Assembly: GCA_016183565.1 (NCBI GenBank)
Contig: JACPEJ010000001.1
Coordinates: 1 to 48,195, forward strand
Origin: Candidatus Blackburnbacteria bacterium
GTDB taxonomy: Bacteria; Patescibacteriota; Microgenomatia; UBA8517; UBA10165
Reading direction: 5' to 3'
DNA: 48,195 bases
The notes under the pieces are model-generated. The model worked only from the letters and a program-made list of their open reading frames with translations. It was not told where the DNA came from and ran no database searches. The position numbers and the translations under genes were made by a program. This document shows, in pieces, positions 38,726-46,617 of the stretch. The stretch's first letter is position 1, and every line of letters starts with the position of its first letter.

Positions 38726-38809
38726 CTACTCCGATCCCACAACCAGCCCAGTAGTTCCTATAGATTGAGACTGCGCTTTGACAGAAGGCCACACTTCTTC
38801 ATTTACAAT
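38726..38809. repeat. 84-bp direct repeat, right copy (native 3' end of the dehydrogenase gene)
   Basis: Identical to 37777-37860. Starts exactly at the dehydrogenase stop codon. With the left copy it brackets 865 bp containing only the Fic gene and its small partner. Confidence 0.92.
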
Positions 38810-39748
38810 ATTTTCTGGTTTTTGGCCGGAAAGGACGGCAAGCACGGAATCCACCGCTTGTTGGCACATCTTCTCCCGAACTTCTACTGTTCCTGAGGCA
38901 ATGTGTGGAGTTAGTATAACATTCTCCATTTGCATTAATTCTGGGTTCATTTGAGGCTCGTTTTCGTGAACATCTAGAGCAGCTCCTAAGATTTTTCCTT
39001 CTCTTAAAGCCTCAGCAAGAGCATGTTCGTCAACAACGGCTCCTCTTGCAGTATTGATAAGATAAGCTGTGGGTTTCATCAAAGCCAACTTCTCGGCGTT
39101 TATTAGGTGTGTTGTCTCTTTGGTTAGTGGAACATGTAAAGTAACATAGTCAGATAGTCTAAGTAGGGGGTCTAAGTCTAAGTATTTGACACCCAACTCT
39201 GTTTCTGTCTTTTCATCTCTTGAACGATTGTGGTAGACAACGCTCATATTAAATCCCTTCGCGCGCCGGGCAACCATGCTGCCAATTCTACCCAGCCCAA
39301 CGATGCCAAGAGTCTTGCCATAAACATCCCGACCCAAGAAGATATCGGGTTCCCATCCGTGATACGCTCCCTTTCTCGCATACTCATCAGCCTCAACCAC
39401 TCGTCTTGAAAGAGCAAGAATTAATGCCCATGTAAACTCTGCAACTCCTTCATTAACTTGAGTTGACGGAGTATTTGTAACCACTATCCCCCGCTCAGTT
39501 GCGGCTTTAAGATCAATATTGTCAAAACCTACTGCGTAGTTTGAGATTATTTTTAGGTTAGGGAATTTGTCCATTAATTCACCTGTCCATCTGTCGGTAA
39601 GAAGAGTAATAACAGCATCAGCCCCTTTCCCCATCTCGATAATCTCTTGGGGGGCTAGTGGGCGATTAAACGGAGAAATTGCCACTTCGTGTCCCTCCAA
39701 TCTTTTGAGGTGATCACCCGGTATTTTTCTGGTAACAAGGACTTTCAT
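38726..39748 (-). CDS. D-isomer-specific 2-hydroxyacid dehydrogenase (glyoxylate/hydroxypyruvate reductase-like)
   Basis: 340 residues. NAD(P)-binding motif GIVGLGRIGSMVARRAKGF. Catalytic Arg in NTARGAVVDEHAL, Glu in DVHENEPQMNP, His in LTPHIASGT. It resembles archaeal and bacterial glyoxylate reductases; the exact substrate is uncertain. First of a minus-strand metabolic block; ~60 bp of GCTATTA-type repeats separate it from the PfkB gene upstream. Confidence 0.88.
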   Translation of the reverse strand: MKVLVTRKIPGDHLKRLEGHEVAISPFNRPLAPQEIIEMGKGADAVITLLTDRWTGELMDKFPNLKIISNYAVGFDNIDLKAATERGIVVTNTPSTQVNEGVAEFTWALILALSRRVVEADEYARKGAYHGWEPDIFLGRDVYGKTLGIVGLGRIGSMVARRAKGFNMSVVYHNRSRDEKTETELGVKYLDLDPLLRLSDYVTLHVPLTKETTHLINAEKLALMKPTAYLINTARGAVVDEHALAEALREGKILGAALDVHENEPQMNPELMQMENVILTPHIASGTVEVREKMCQQAVDSVLAVLSGQKPENIVNEEVWPSVKAQSQSIGTTGLVVGSE

Positions 39749-39808
39749 AGCTATTAAGCTATTACGCTATTAGGCTATGAAGCTTAATTGCTCCATAGCT
39801 CAATTGCT
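39749..39808. repeat. GCTATTA/GCTTCAT degenerate simple repeat
   Basis: The gap between two genes is almost entirely AGCTATTA/AGCTCAATTG-type repeats. Related repeats fill 40791-40832 and 41214-41262. Confidence 0.65.
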
Positions 39809-40792
39809 TCATAGCATTTTCGGTTTTACTTGATCTCTGTATTTCTCTAAAAACTCCTCCATGCCTACTGGTGTTAATAGCCCCTCATGAGCTCCTGCGT
39901 ATTGAACCACAGACGCTGCATTCATAGTACCCCAAATCATTGCTTCTGGTAAATCGCGTTCTTTAACAAGCGCAGCCAGGAAAGCTGCTGCATAACTATC
40001 ACCTGCTCCGGTCTTTTCGACCACTTCGATATGAGGTATACCAACATGCCAGACTTCTCTACCGTCAAAGGAGGCATACGAGCCGTTATTCCCGTCAGTG
40101 ACAACTACTATCTCTGGTCCAGTGTTTTTGAGTTTTCCTAATAAGCTTTTGATATCTTCGCCATTTTCTTTGACTAGGGTTTGGGCTTCTTCTCTGTTTA
40201 CAAACAGGATAGTTGTTGTTTCCAGTATTAGTTTTAGTGTTTCCAGGCTTTCTCTCAACTGATAGGAGCCGGGGCTGAATGCAAGTTTAACACCGGTTTT
40301 ATTGACCAAATTTGGTAATTGCTTGTGCAAGGTCTCGTGTCCTTTTGCAACAGAGGTAAAATAGATCCATTGGTTTTTTGGTAAATCGGGGAGGCTGTAA
40401 TTTCTTGGTTCATGGTAAGTGAGGATGGTTCTTTCCCCTCCACAATTAAGAATTGTGGACATGTTTGAACGGCTGGCTTTTTCCATTACCACAAATTGTG
40501 TGTCAACACCTTCATCTTCTAATGTATTCTTGATATCTTGAGAATCTCTATCGCTACCTATTACTGTATAAATTCCTGTTTTTAGGCTTAGACGCGATGT
40601 GCCAATACTGAAGTTTGCGGCATTTCCTGAAGCAGGTACTCTCAAGAGGTTATTTACCGGAATTTTGCTTCCATAGCTGAAACAGATTTCGCTCTTTTCG
40701 TTGTCCAAGTTGCACATTATTTGGGCATTACTTGGATCAATCCCAAGAAGAATGTCTATTGTCGAGTCACCAATTGAAATTATGTCTAACAT
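39809..40792 (-). CDS. PfkB-family carbohydrate kinase
   Basis: 327 residues. N-terminal IISIGDSTIDILLG, sugar-binding VPASGNAANFSIGTSRL, and the C-terminal PfkB signature EKTGAGDSYAAAFLAAL with the catalytic Asp. Phosphorylates a sugar or nucleoside. Proximity to the class I aldolase suggests a role in hexose or pentose phosphate input, but the substrate cannot be read from sequence. Confidence 0.88.
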   Translation of the reverse strand: MLDIISIGDSTIDILLGIDPSNAQIMCNLDNEKSEICFSYGSKIPVNNLLRVPASGNAANFSIGTSRLSLKTGIYTVIGSDRDSQDIKNTLEDEGVDTQFVVMEKASRSNMSTILNCGGERTILTYHEPRNYSLPDLPKNQWIYFTSVAKGHETLHKQLPNLVNKTGVKLAFSPGSYQLRESLETLKLILETTTILFVNREEAQTLVKENGEDIKSLLGKLKNTGPEIVVVTDGNNGSYASFDGREVWHVGIPHIEVVEKTGAGDSYAAAFLAALVKERDLPEAMIWGTMNAASVVQYAGAHEGLLTPVGMEEFLEKYRDQVKPKML

Positions 40793-40832
40793 AATTGCTA
40801 TAAAGCTATTAAGCTATAACGCTATAAGGCTC
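40791..40832. repeat. GCTATAA degenerate simple repeat
   Basis: TGCTATAAAGCTATTAAGCT-type repeats upstream of the PfkB start; same family as 39749-39808. Confidence 0.6.
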
Positions 40833-40917
40833 ACTTATCCCCCCGTTTGTTCTGGCCACGTAATTTATAGATTAGCGATGCGGCCATTGCCCGCCACTTC
40901 TTAAACTTTTCTTCATA

Positions 40918-41217
40918 CTAAGAATATCTTTTATCTGTAATTAGGTTTTGTTTCAACGCTTTATATAGCCAGCTATCAGTCTCAGCCATTGGCCCTCGGG
41001 CAATGCGTGCAAACTGTTCAAATTCCCGGGGTCCTCCTCTCCCGTAACCCTCAGCTAAGTTACTACCCATTGAACCTGCAGAATCTAAGATCTGATAAGA
41101 AATAGAGCGTGCTATTGGTATTTTGGGCCAATTTCTAACATCTTCGCAAACCATTTCAAAGATCTCTTCTGATAATTGCCACAACCTTAGATCTTTGAAA
41201 CTTCTTTCTGTCTCCAT
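40918..41217 (-). CDS. Four-helix-bundle protein (S23-like), short
   Basis: 99 residues: FKDLRLWQLSEEIFEMVCEDV, then PIARSISYQILDSAGSMGSNLAEGYGR and ARGPMAETDSWLYKAL. The conserved NLAEGYGR region is intact, but the last helix is shorter than the usual ~115-125 residues. Lies between the PfkB kinase and aldolase genes; role unknown. Confidence 0.85.
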   Translation of the reverse strand: METERSFKDLRLWQLSEEIFEMVCEDVRNWPKIPIARSISYQILDSAGSMGSNLAEGYGRGGPREFEQFARIARGPMAETDSWLYKALKQNLITDKRYS

Positions 41218-41237
41218 AGCACCATAGCTTCATAGCA

Positions 41238-42056
41238 TCATAGCTTTATAGCTTCATTGCCGTAAACTATCCCTGCCAGCCTTCTTGCTACTTCCAGTGG
41301 GTTTTTTGCTTGCCAGACATTTCGGCCTATTGCAAGGCCAACTGCTCCTGCTTCAAGGGTGTCGTAGGCGGTTCTGTATAAATCATTTGGAATATCTACC
41401 TTTGGCCCGCCGACAACGAAGACTTTTGTATTTCCAGCTGCACGCACGACTCCCCTGAAACTATCGATGTCGCCTGTGTATTTAATCTTTATAGCATCGC
41501 TATTAAGTTCGAGTCCTAATCGTGCACAGTAGGAGAGGATGTCGGGGCTTGTGTCTGAGGATATATGTCCTCCTCTTGGGTACATCCAGGCTATTACAAT
41601 TAAGCCTTTTTCGTGCGCTTCTCTCTCAACTTTGGCAAACTCTTTAATCATTTGATTTTCAAACTCTGAGCCCACATAAATAGTAAAACCTACTCCTGTT
41701 GCTCCTAGTTCTAAAGCCTCATCAACTGTGCAGTTTTGAACAGAAACCGGTTCTTCGCTTGCTTCTTGGTGGAATGGAGTCTTGCCATTTAACTTAACTA
41801 TTAGGGGAACTTTATGTTTGTTCTTGTCGTAGTAGCGAGCTGCAATACCCTTTTGGCAAACAACACCGGTAAAATAACCAGAGTCGGCTATATTCATAAT
41901 CCAGGCAGGATCAACCGACCGCTCGTCAAAATCAGCAGGTCCGTGTTCGTACCCATGGTCGTAGGCAAGAAGCATGCCGTGTCCATTTTTTAAGATTGGA
42001 GTCAAAGAAACAATGTTCACTGCTTTCAATTTAACACTTGAGCCCTTTTGAAGCAA
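41238..42056 (-). CDS. fbaB: Class I fructose-bisphosphate aldolase, archaeal (DhnA/FbaB) type
   Basis: 272 residues from TTG 42056; GTG 42020 (VNIVSLTPIL) is an alternative start, and no ATG is in frame. Motifs: GHGMLLAYDHGYEHGPADF, the Schiff-base lysine region DAIKIKYTGD, and VVGGPKVD near the phosphate-binding end. It cleaves or forms fructose 1,6-bisphosphate. Seven bp downstream of three tiny membrane-protein genes; all four are likely cotranscribed. Confidence 0.9.
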   Translation of the reverse strand: MLQKGSSVKLKAVNIVSLTPILKNGHGMLLAYDHGYEHGPADFDERSVDPAWIMNIADSGYFTGVVCQKGIAARYYDKNKHKVPLIVKLNGKTPFHQEASEEPVSVQNCTVDEALELGATGVGFTIYVGSEFENQMIKEFAKVEREAHEKGLIVIAWMYPRGGHISSDTSPDILSYCARLGLELNSDAIKIKYTGDIDSFRGVVRAAGNTKVFVVGGPKVDIPNDLYRTAYDTLEAGAVGLAIGRNVWQAKNPLEVARRLAGIVYGNEAIKL

Positions 42057-42062
42057 TGCATT

Positions 42063-42161
42063 CTATTTTTGACGAGGCAAATAAAAGAAGACAAATATGG
42101 CTAAAGCAATTAAGGTCAGAATTGCCAGAGGCTGTAAAATTCGAAGTTGATCTTCTATCAT
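42063..42161 (-). CDS. 32-residue single-pass membrane peptide
   Basis: MIEDQLRILQPLAILTLIAL... a short acidic N-terminus, a hydrophobic helix (~11-27) and a PRQK end. The ATG overlaps the TGA of the preceding gene (ATGA), strong support for translation despite the size. Third of three coupled tiny membrane genes. Confidence 0.65.
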   Translation of the reverse strand: MIEDQLRILQPLAILTLIALAIFVFFYLPRQK

Positions 42162-42277
42162 TTTTTCTTATTCTTTCCTTTTTTCTTGCGCAAAAGCGTA
42201 AAGTACACAAGAAAGACAAGTATTCCCGACATGATTGTGGCAACATAAAAACCTAGCCAAATCTGGTCATTGCTCAT
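42158..42277 (-). CDS. 39-residue single-pass membrane peptide
   Basis: From MSNDQIWLGFYVATIMSGIL (42277), with GGGAGG 5-10 bp upstream. One hydrophobic helix (~7-28), then a very basic tail RKKKGKNKKK. The ATG overlaps the upstream TGA (ATGA). A longer in-frame reading from 42340 is unlikely because it lacks these signals. Confidence 0.7.
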   Translation of the reverse strand: MSNDQIWLGFYVATIMSGILVFLVYFTLLRKKKGKNKKK

Positions 42278-42471
42278 TTTTCCTCCCTGGTAAAAAATAC
42301 CGCAATTTTCAAGAACATGTACGAAAGCATACCACCCCAAATAATTCTACCATAATCCCCGCTTGCAGGACTCAAGAAAAATGATACTATCCCAGCCACA
42401 AACCACGCTACACCAATGTTGACAAAATATTCGGCAATTACACGTCTTTCTTCTATTGACCTTTCCCTCAT
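42274..42471 (-). CDS. 65-residue two-helix membrane protein
   Basis: Charged start MRERSIEERRVIAEYF, hydrophobic helix VNIGVAWFVAGIVSFFLSP, a loop SGDYG, and a second helix IIWGGMLSYMFLKIAVFF, then TREEK. First of three ATGA-coupled membrane genes before the aldolase. No family assigned with confidence. Confidence 0.7.
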   Translation of the reverse strand: MRERSIEERRVIAEYFVNIGVAWFVAGIVSFFLSPASGDYGRIIWGGMLSYMFLKIAVFFTREEK

Positions 42472-42493
42472 ACGTTGTTTTGTAAAGCCAAAC

Positions 42494-42658
42494 TTATTCC
42501 TTTATTTTCATAGAAACTTCAACTTTCCCAGCTGCCAACTTTTTTAAAAAATATCGTATTAAGGCCTGTGGAGAAGAAAAGCCATACTCCTTAGCCCTTT
42601 TTTTTATTATATCACGCAAGTTTCTATCAACTGGAATTTGTAGAACTATTCTATTCAT
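42494..42658 (-). CDS. 54-residue RHH/Arc-like DNA-binding protein
   Basis: MNRIVLQIPVDRNLRDIIKK... a beta-strand followed by two helices (AKEYGFSSPQALIRYFLKKL), then KVEVSMKIKE; this is a typical ribbon-helix-helix/RelB-like antitoxin or regulator size. A promoter (700-705/676-681 of the 42600-42700s) lies directly upstream. No toxin gene is adjacent, so it is an orphan or a regulator of the membrane-peptide/aldolase cluster 23 bp downstream. Confidence 0.7.
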   Translation of the reverse strand: MNRIVLQIPVDRNLRDIIKKRAKEYGFSSPQALIRYFLKKLAAGKVEVSMKIKE

Positions 42659-42675
42659 ATCATATTATTATTATA

Positions 42676-42705
42676 ATTGTAATACTTTTGTAATGTATTT
42701 GTCAA
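42676..42705 (-). promoter_or_regulatory. Promoter of the small RHH gene
   Basis: Minus strand TTGACA (42700-42705), 18-bp spacer, TACAAT (42676-42681), followed by an AT-rich ~11-nt leader to ATG 42658. Confidence 0.7.
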
Positions 42706-42754
42706 GCCTAGGAGAGTCTAAGTCTAAGCATGGAGGAAGAGTATTTTCTTAGAC

Positions 42755-43420
42755 TTAGACTGTTATCTTAGACTGTTCTACTATTTCAACAGCATGGGAA
42801 GTTCCGATTCTGTCTGCTCCGGCATTGATAAATTCCAAAGCTTGTTTGTAGTTGGTAATTCCACCTGCCACCTTTATCTTTATCTTCCCTCCAACAGCAC
42901 TTTTTACAAGCTCAACATCTTTTAAGGTTGCTCCCCGTGGTCCCATTCCTGAGCAGGTTTTTACAAAATCTGCGCCAGATTCCAATACCAGTTCTGAGGC
43001 TTTTTTTATTTCGTCGTCAGTTAAGAATCCTGTTTCGATAATAAATTTCACAATGGTAGGTTTTTTGGTTTCTTTTGAGACAGTAACAATTGCTTTCATT
43101 TCTTCTAAAACGCTTTCATGCTCCCCTGTTTTAAATAAGCCAACATTTATTGAGACATCCAGTTCGTCAGCGCCAAGTTTTATGTAACTTATTGCTGATA
43201 CGATTTTAATGTCTTTTGTTTCTTGGCCGAGAGGAAAAGCTATCACAGTACCAACAGCTCCGCTTGATCCTAAGACATCTCTTGCAAGAGTAATGTAACT
43301 GGGGTTTACAAAAGCAGAGTTGAAACCATATTTTTTTACTTTTTGGCAGAGTTCACGGATATCCTGTGGGGTTGCGTCCGCATGATGATTAGCTAGGTCT
43401 AGATACTTTGAAAGGTTCAT
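42755..43420 (-). CDS. deoC: Deoxyribose-phosphate aldolase
   Basis: 221 residues. Schiff-base lysine in TIVKFIIETGFLTDDE, second lysine in KIKVAGGITNYKQA, phosphate site GADRIGTSHAVEIV; DELDVSINVG supplies the acidic residue. Interconverts deoxyribose 5-phosphate with acetaldehyde and glyceraldehyde 3-phosphate, feeding the GAPDH encoded nearby. Its start overlaps the stop of the LOG gene (ATGA). Confidence 0.93.
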   Translation of the reverse strand: MNLSKYLDLANHHADATPQDIRELCQKVKKYGFNSAFVNPSYITLARDVLGSSGAVGTVIAFPLGQETKDIKIVSAISYIKLGADELDVSINVGLFKTGEHESVLEEMKAIVTVSKETKKPTIVKFIIETGFLTDDEIKKASELVLESGADFVKTCSGMGPRGATLKDVELVKSAVGGKIKIKVAGGITNYKQALEFINAGADRIGTSHAVEIVEQSKITV

Positions 43421-44016
43421 GTGGTAAATGGGTTTTCTTCTTGATGGTTGTGTTGTGTTTCAGACAATTTATCCTCAAACTCTTTTATTGCCGGAACAAT
43501 GTGATCCACTTCGGTTATTATTTTATACACCTCTAGTTCCTCTTGTCTTAATTTCATATGCTGTGCAATTTCTTCGATAATGGGATACCAGAAGCCGCCG
43601 AAAAGTATAAGTGGTTTATGGTGACCGAAATACAAACGAGCTAAACCCCAAGCCATACCAAATTCGGAAATAGTTCCAGTGCCACCATTAAAAACCACAA
43701 AGATGTCACCATAATCTAGAAGTTTTAGTGTTCTCTCAAGATAGCTATTTGTCTCGATGAGCTCGTCCACGTTGTTGCCTGGATCGTGTCCTTCGAAAAA
43801 GGTCATGTCCTTAGGGTAAAAGGTAATTCCTATTGCTTGCCCCCCAACAGACTTTGCTCCCTCGGTTGAGGCGCGCATTACTCCGGGACCGCCTCCGTTT
43901 ACAACAACGTAGCCTTCTTTTGCAACACAAGCTGCTGCATCAAACGCATTTTGGTAAAGTTCTTCGCCGGGATGGCAGCCCGAATAACCTAGGAATGTAA
44001 CATTCTTTATTTCCAT
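43417..44016 (-). CDS. LOG-family protein (Rossmann-fold, TIGR00730-like)
   Basis: 199 residues. FLGYSGCHPGEELYQNAFDAA; signature VVNGGGPGVMRASTEGAKSVGG; and VVFNGGTGTISEFGMAWGLARL, the PGGxGTxxE motif with Phe-Asn at its start. Family members are nucleotide-5'-monophosphate phosphoribohydrolases; the specific substrate is unknown. Translationally coupled to deoC, consistent with nucleoside salvage. Confidence 0.85.
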   Translation of the reverse strand: MEIKNVTFLGYSGCHPGEELYQNAFDAAACVAKEGYVVVNGGGPGVMRASTEGAKSVGGQAIGITFYPKDMTFFEGHDPGNNVDELIETNSYLERTLKLLDYGDIFVVFNGGTGTISEFGMAWGLARLYFGHHKPLILFGGFWYPIIEEIAQHMKLRQEELEVYKIITEVDHIVPAIKEFEDKLSETQHNHQEENPFTT

Positions 44017-44019
44017 ACG

Positions 44020-44092
44020 AAACAGTCTAAGTCTAAGTCTAAGTCTAACAAAATACCTTCTAATCTTAGACTTAGACTGTATTCTTAGACTC
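44020..44092. repeat. AGTCTAAG hexamer-type simple repeat
   Basis: AGTCTAAGTCTAAGTCTAAG fills the gap between the LOG and GAPDH genes; the same unit occurs at 42713-42780 after deoC. Confidence 0.8.
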
Positions 44093-45136
44093 TAGCGTTT
44101 TTCCAATATTTATTGTTTGCTCAATAAGCCTTGTTGCATACCCCCACTCATTATCATACCATGCCATAACTTTTACTAAATCACCGTCTACGACTCGGGT
44201 AAAATTAAGGTCCACTATTGCTGATTCAGTACGACCGATAATGTCTGTTGAAACCAATGGTTCGTTAGTTGTTGCCACAATTCCACGCCATCTTGGCTCT
44301 TGTGTTGCGTTTTGAAAGATTTGGTTCACTTCTTCAACAGATGTTGGTCGAGAGGTCACAAAAGTAAAATCCGTAAGCGAACCACAAAGAATAGGGACTC
44401 TTATTGCTATGCCATCAAAAAGCCCCTTGAGTTCGGGAATTGCTTGAGTTGTAGCTTTTGCAGCCCCTGTTGTGGTGGGAATAATATTTTGGAAAGCACG
44501 GGCACGGCGTAGGTCGTTGGAGTGTTCGCCGGGCGGAGAACCATCAACCATATTTTGCTCAGCTGTGACAGCGTGAATAGTCGAAAGCGTAGCCTTCTTA
44601 ACACCAATTTTGGAGTGCATTATCGCAGCAATTGGGGCAACACAGTTGGTTGTACAAGAAGCATTAGAAACAATATTGTGCTCGCCTTCGTAACTATTGG
44701 CACCAATAACATACGTCCCTACTCCATCTCCTTTTCCGGGAGCTGAAATCACAACCTTTTTTGCACCGGCTGTTAGATGTTGTTTTGCACCCTCTACACT
44801 TGTAAAAATTCCAGTGGATTCAATAACAACATCCGCTCCGTACTTTTTCCAGGGGATTTTAGAAGGATCACGTTGGGCAAGTATTGGATATTTCTTTCTA
44901 TCAATTAGCAATGCGCCAATTTCTGGATCTTCACCTGAGCTTTCTGTTTCGGTCTTTTTTTCAAACTTTCCATATACTGAATCATAGCGAAGAAGGTGTG
45001 CCCAACCTGTGCTATCCAGCGAACCAGAGGTGTTGACAGCAACAATTTCTATTTGATCGGCAAAATTGGCAAGTGCCACTCGAAAAGCAATTCTCCCAAT
45101 TCTTCCAAAACCATTGATGGCAGCACGAACAGGCAT
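44072..45136 (-). CDS. gapA: Glyceraldehyde-3-phosphate dehydrogenase
   Basis: 354 residues from MPVRAAINGFGRIGR (45136); the longer in-frame reading upstream is hydrophobic noise across an AGATAC repeat. NAD motif INGFGRIGRIAFR, catalytic SNASCTTNCVAP, phosphate-site THAVTAEQN region (unusual AEQN for the common TxxQ) and PTTTGAAKA. Converts glyceraldehyde 3-phosphate to 1,3-bisphosphoglycerate. Part of a TIM-PGK-GAPDH run on this strand. Confidence 0.93.
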   Translation of the reverse strand: MPVRAAINGFGRIGRIAFRVALANFADQIEIVAVNTSGSLDSTGWAHLLRYDSVYGKFEKKTETESSGEDPEIGALLIDRKKYPILAQRDPSKIPWKKYGADVVIESTGIFTSVEGAKQHLTAGAKKVVISAPGKGDGVGTYVIGANSYEGEHNIVSNASCTTNCVAPIAAIMHSKIGVKKATLSTIHAVTAEQNMVDGSPPGEHSNDLRRARAFQNIIPTTTGAAKATTQAIPELKGLFDGIAIRVPILCGSLTDFTFVTSRPTSVEEVNQIFQNATQEPRWRGIVATTNEPLVSTDIIGRTESAIVDLNFTRVVDGDLVKVMAWYDNEWGYATRLIEQTINIGKTLESKNTV

Positions 45137-45210
45137 TAAGATAAAGATACAGAAACAGAGACAGATAAGCAAATAAGAATTTGCTTGACAATCTGTCGAT
45201 TGCAAACAAC

Positions 45211-45564
45211 CTATTTTTTTATTAAACCTGTTAACATCTTACAGACTTCCTCCGCAAGCTCATATATTTTCTGCCTCCTGCTTTTGTCAATCTTTAATAA
45301 GCGGCGTTTACTTAAGATTACTAAAATATTCATTGCTTCATACACAGAACCTCGTGAGATGGTATAAAAATTGCCAGAGTCGCGAGCTGTCTTTCTGCCG
45401 CTTCCTTCAGCAATATTACTGGGAACAGATAGTGCACATCTTCTAAGTTGTTCGCCAAAGGAAAATTGATACGTTTGAGGTAAGTTATCGGCAATACTTA
45501 TTAGCAAATCGGCCAACTCCACCGCCTTCTCCCAAACCTTAAGTCTCTGAAACTGAAAGCTCAT
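45211..45564 (-). CDS. Four-helix-bundle protein (S23-like)
   Basis: 117 residues with the complete family pattern: FQRLKVWEKAVELADLLI, PSNIAEGSGRKTARD, FYTISRGSVYEAMNILVI, and IYELAEEVCKMLTGLI. Inserted between PGK and GAPDH genes and bordered on both sides by AGATAC/TCTGTG simple repeats, which suggests a later arrival. Function unknown. Confidence 0.88.
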   Translation of the reverse strand: MSFQFQRLKVWEKAVELADLLISIADNLPQTYQFSFGEQLRRCALSVPSNIAEGSGRKTARDSGNFYTISRGSVYEAMNILVILSKRRLLKIDKSRRQKIYELAEEVCKMLTGLIKK

Positions 45565-45602
45565 TTTATCTGTGTCTATATCTTTATCTGTGTCTGTGTC
45601 TC
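45565..45602. repeat. TCTGTGTCTATATC simple repeat
   Basis: Degenerate TCTGTG/TCTTTA hexamers between the four-helix-bundle gene and PGK, running into the last PGK codons (ALRHRHR). The reverse-complement type lies at 45137-45170. Confidence 0.65.
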
Positions 45603-46615
45603 AAGGCCGCGAGGCCCGGTAAATCTCCGTATGCCAAAAACTCAAGCATTGCCCCTCCGCCGGGTGAGACATGGTTCATTCTTCCAAGAATCCTTAATTT
45701 TTGAGCAATGTGAATTGTGTCACCTCCACCAATTACTTTGAATGCTTTACTTTTAAGAAGGCCTTGCACAACTATTTTTGTTCCATCCAGAAAACCGTTA
45801 TCAACATCACCCATTGGTCCGTTCCAAACTACTGTTCCAGCACCTTTTATAATTTCTGCAAAGTTTTTTGCAGAATCAGGAGTTATATCGTCGCCGTTTG
45901 AAGTTAGGTGTGCTGCCGCGACACAAACTCCATTTTTCCCCTCATGGCAATGTGATTTAACCTTCTTTGGCAAAACTCCTCCAATCAACACCCAATCTGC
46001 ATGATCCATAATTGGGTTCACAAGAAGAGCTTTGTCAATTTTTCCACCGCCAAGTACAAACACAACGGGCTTTTTGGGTTTTTCCAAAACTTTATCTAAA
46101 ATTTCTACCTCTTTAATTAATCCAAACCCAGCTGCAATGTTTTTGGATTTAAATTGTTTTGGCAGGGCAACGAGCGAGGCATGCGCTCTGTGAGATGCTC
46201 CGAAAGCATCGTTTATATAACAATCTCCTTGAGAGGCTAGCCATTTTGTAAAGGTAATATCATTTGCTTCTTCCCCGGAATTGAAACGTAAGTTTTCCAT
46301 CATAAATATATCTAGTTTTTCAGTTTCTTCTCGCCCAATCTTTTTTTGAAGTAACTGTTCTAGATATTCTCCAACTGGATCCAGACTTAAGTTTTCTACT
46401 ATTTTTCCACCCGGACGACCTCGATGACCAAGTAAAATAACCTGTTTGACTCCGTGTTCGGCAAGATATTTAAATGTAGGCACTGAAGCCTTTAATCGAT
46501 AATCTTCAGCTACACTCAGCTTGCCCTGAGCTTGCCGAAGGGGGACATCTAAATCAAGTCTAAGAAGAACTCTTTTGCCTTTTACGTTAAGTTTGTTTAG
46601 GGTGGGCAGTTGCAT
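45584..46615 (-). CDS. pgk: Phosphoglycerate kinase
   Basis: 343 residues, shorter than the ~390-400 of most bacteria. VLLRLDLDVPL (substrate site), LLGHRGRPGG, YINDAFGASHRAHAS, VFVLGGGKIDKALLV, VWNGPMGDVDN and VIGGGDTIHIAQ. A dispersed-repeat insertion (RQAQGKLS) follows the N-terminal substrate motif, and its C-terminus runs into a simple repeat. Produces ATP from 1,3-bisphosphoglycerate. 2 bp after tpiA. Confidence 0.93.
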   Translation of the reverse strand: MQLPTLNKLNVKGKRVLLRLDLDVPLRQAQGKLSVAEDYRLKASVPTFKYLAEHGVKQVILLGHRGRPGGKIVENLSLDPVGEYLEQLLQKKIGREETEKLDIFMMENLRFNSGEEANDITFTKWLASQGDCYINDAFGASHRAHASLVALPKQFKSKNIAAGFGLIKEVEILDKVLEKPKKPVVFVLGGGKIDKALLVNPIMDHADWVLIGGVLPKKVKSHCHEGKNGVCVAAAHLTSNGDDITPDSAKNFAEIIKGAGTVVWNGPMGDVDNGFLDGTKIVVQGLLKSKAFKVIGGGDTIHIAQKLRILGRMNHVSPGGGAMLEFLAYGDLPGLAALRHRHR

Positions 46616-46617
46616 AC

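Noticed and set aside
45137-45205. N-terminal extension of GAPDH with a hydrophobic segment
   Set aside because: It is the translation of an AGATAC-type spacer repeat; the family start is MPVRAAINGFGRIGR at 45136.
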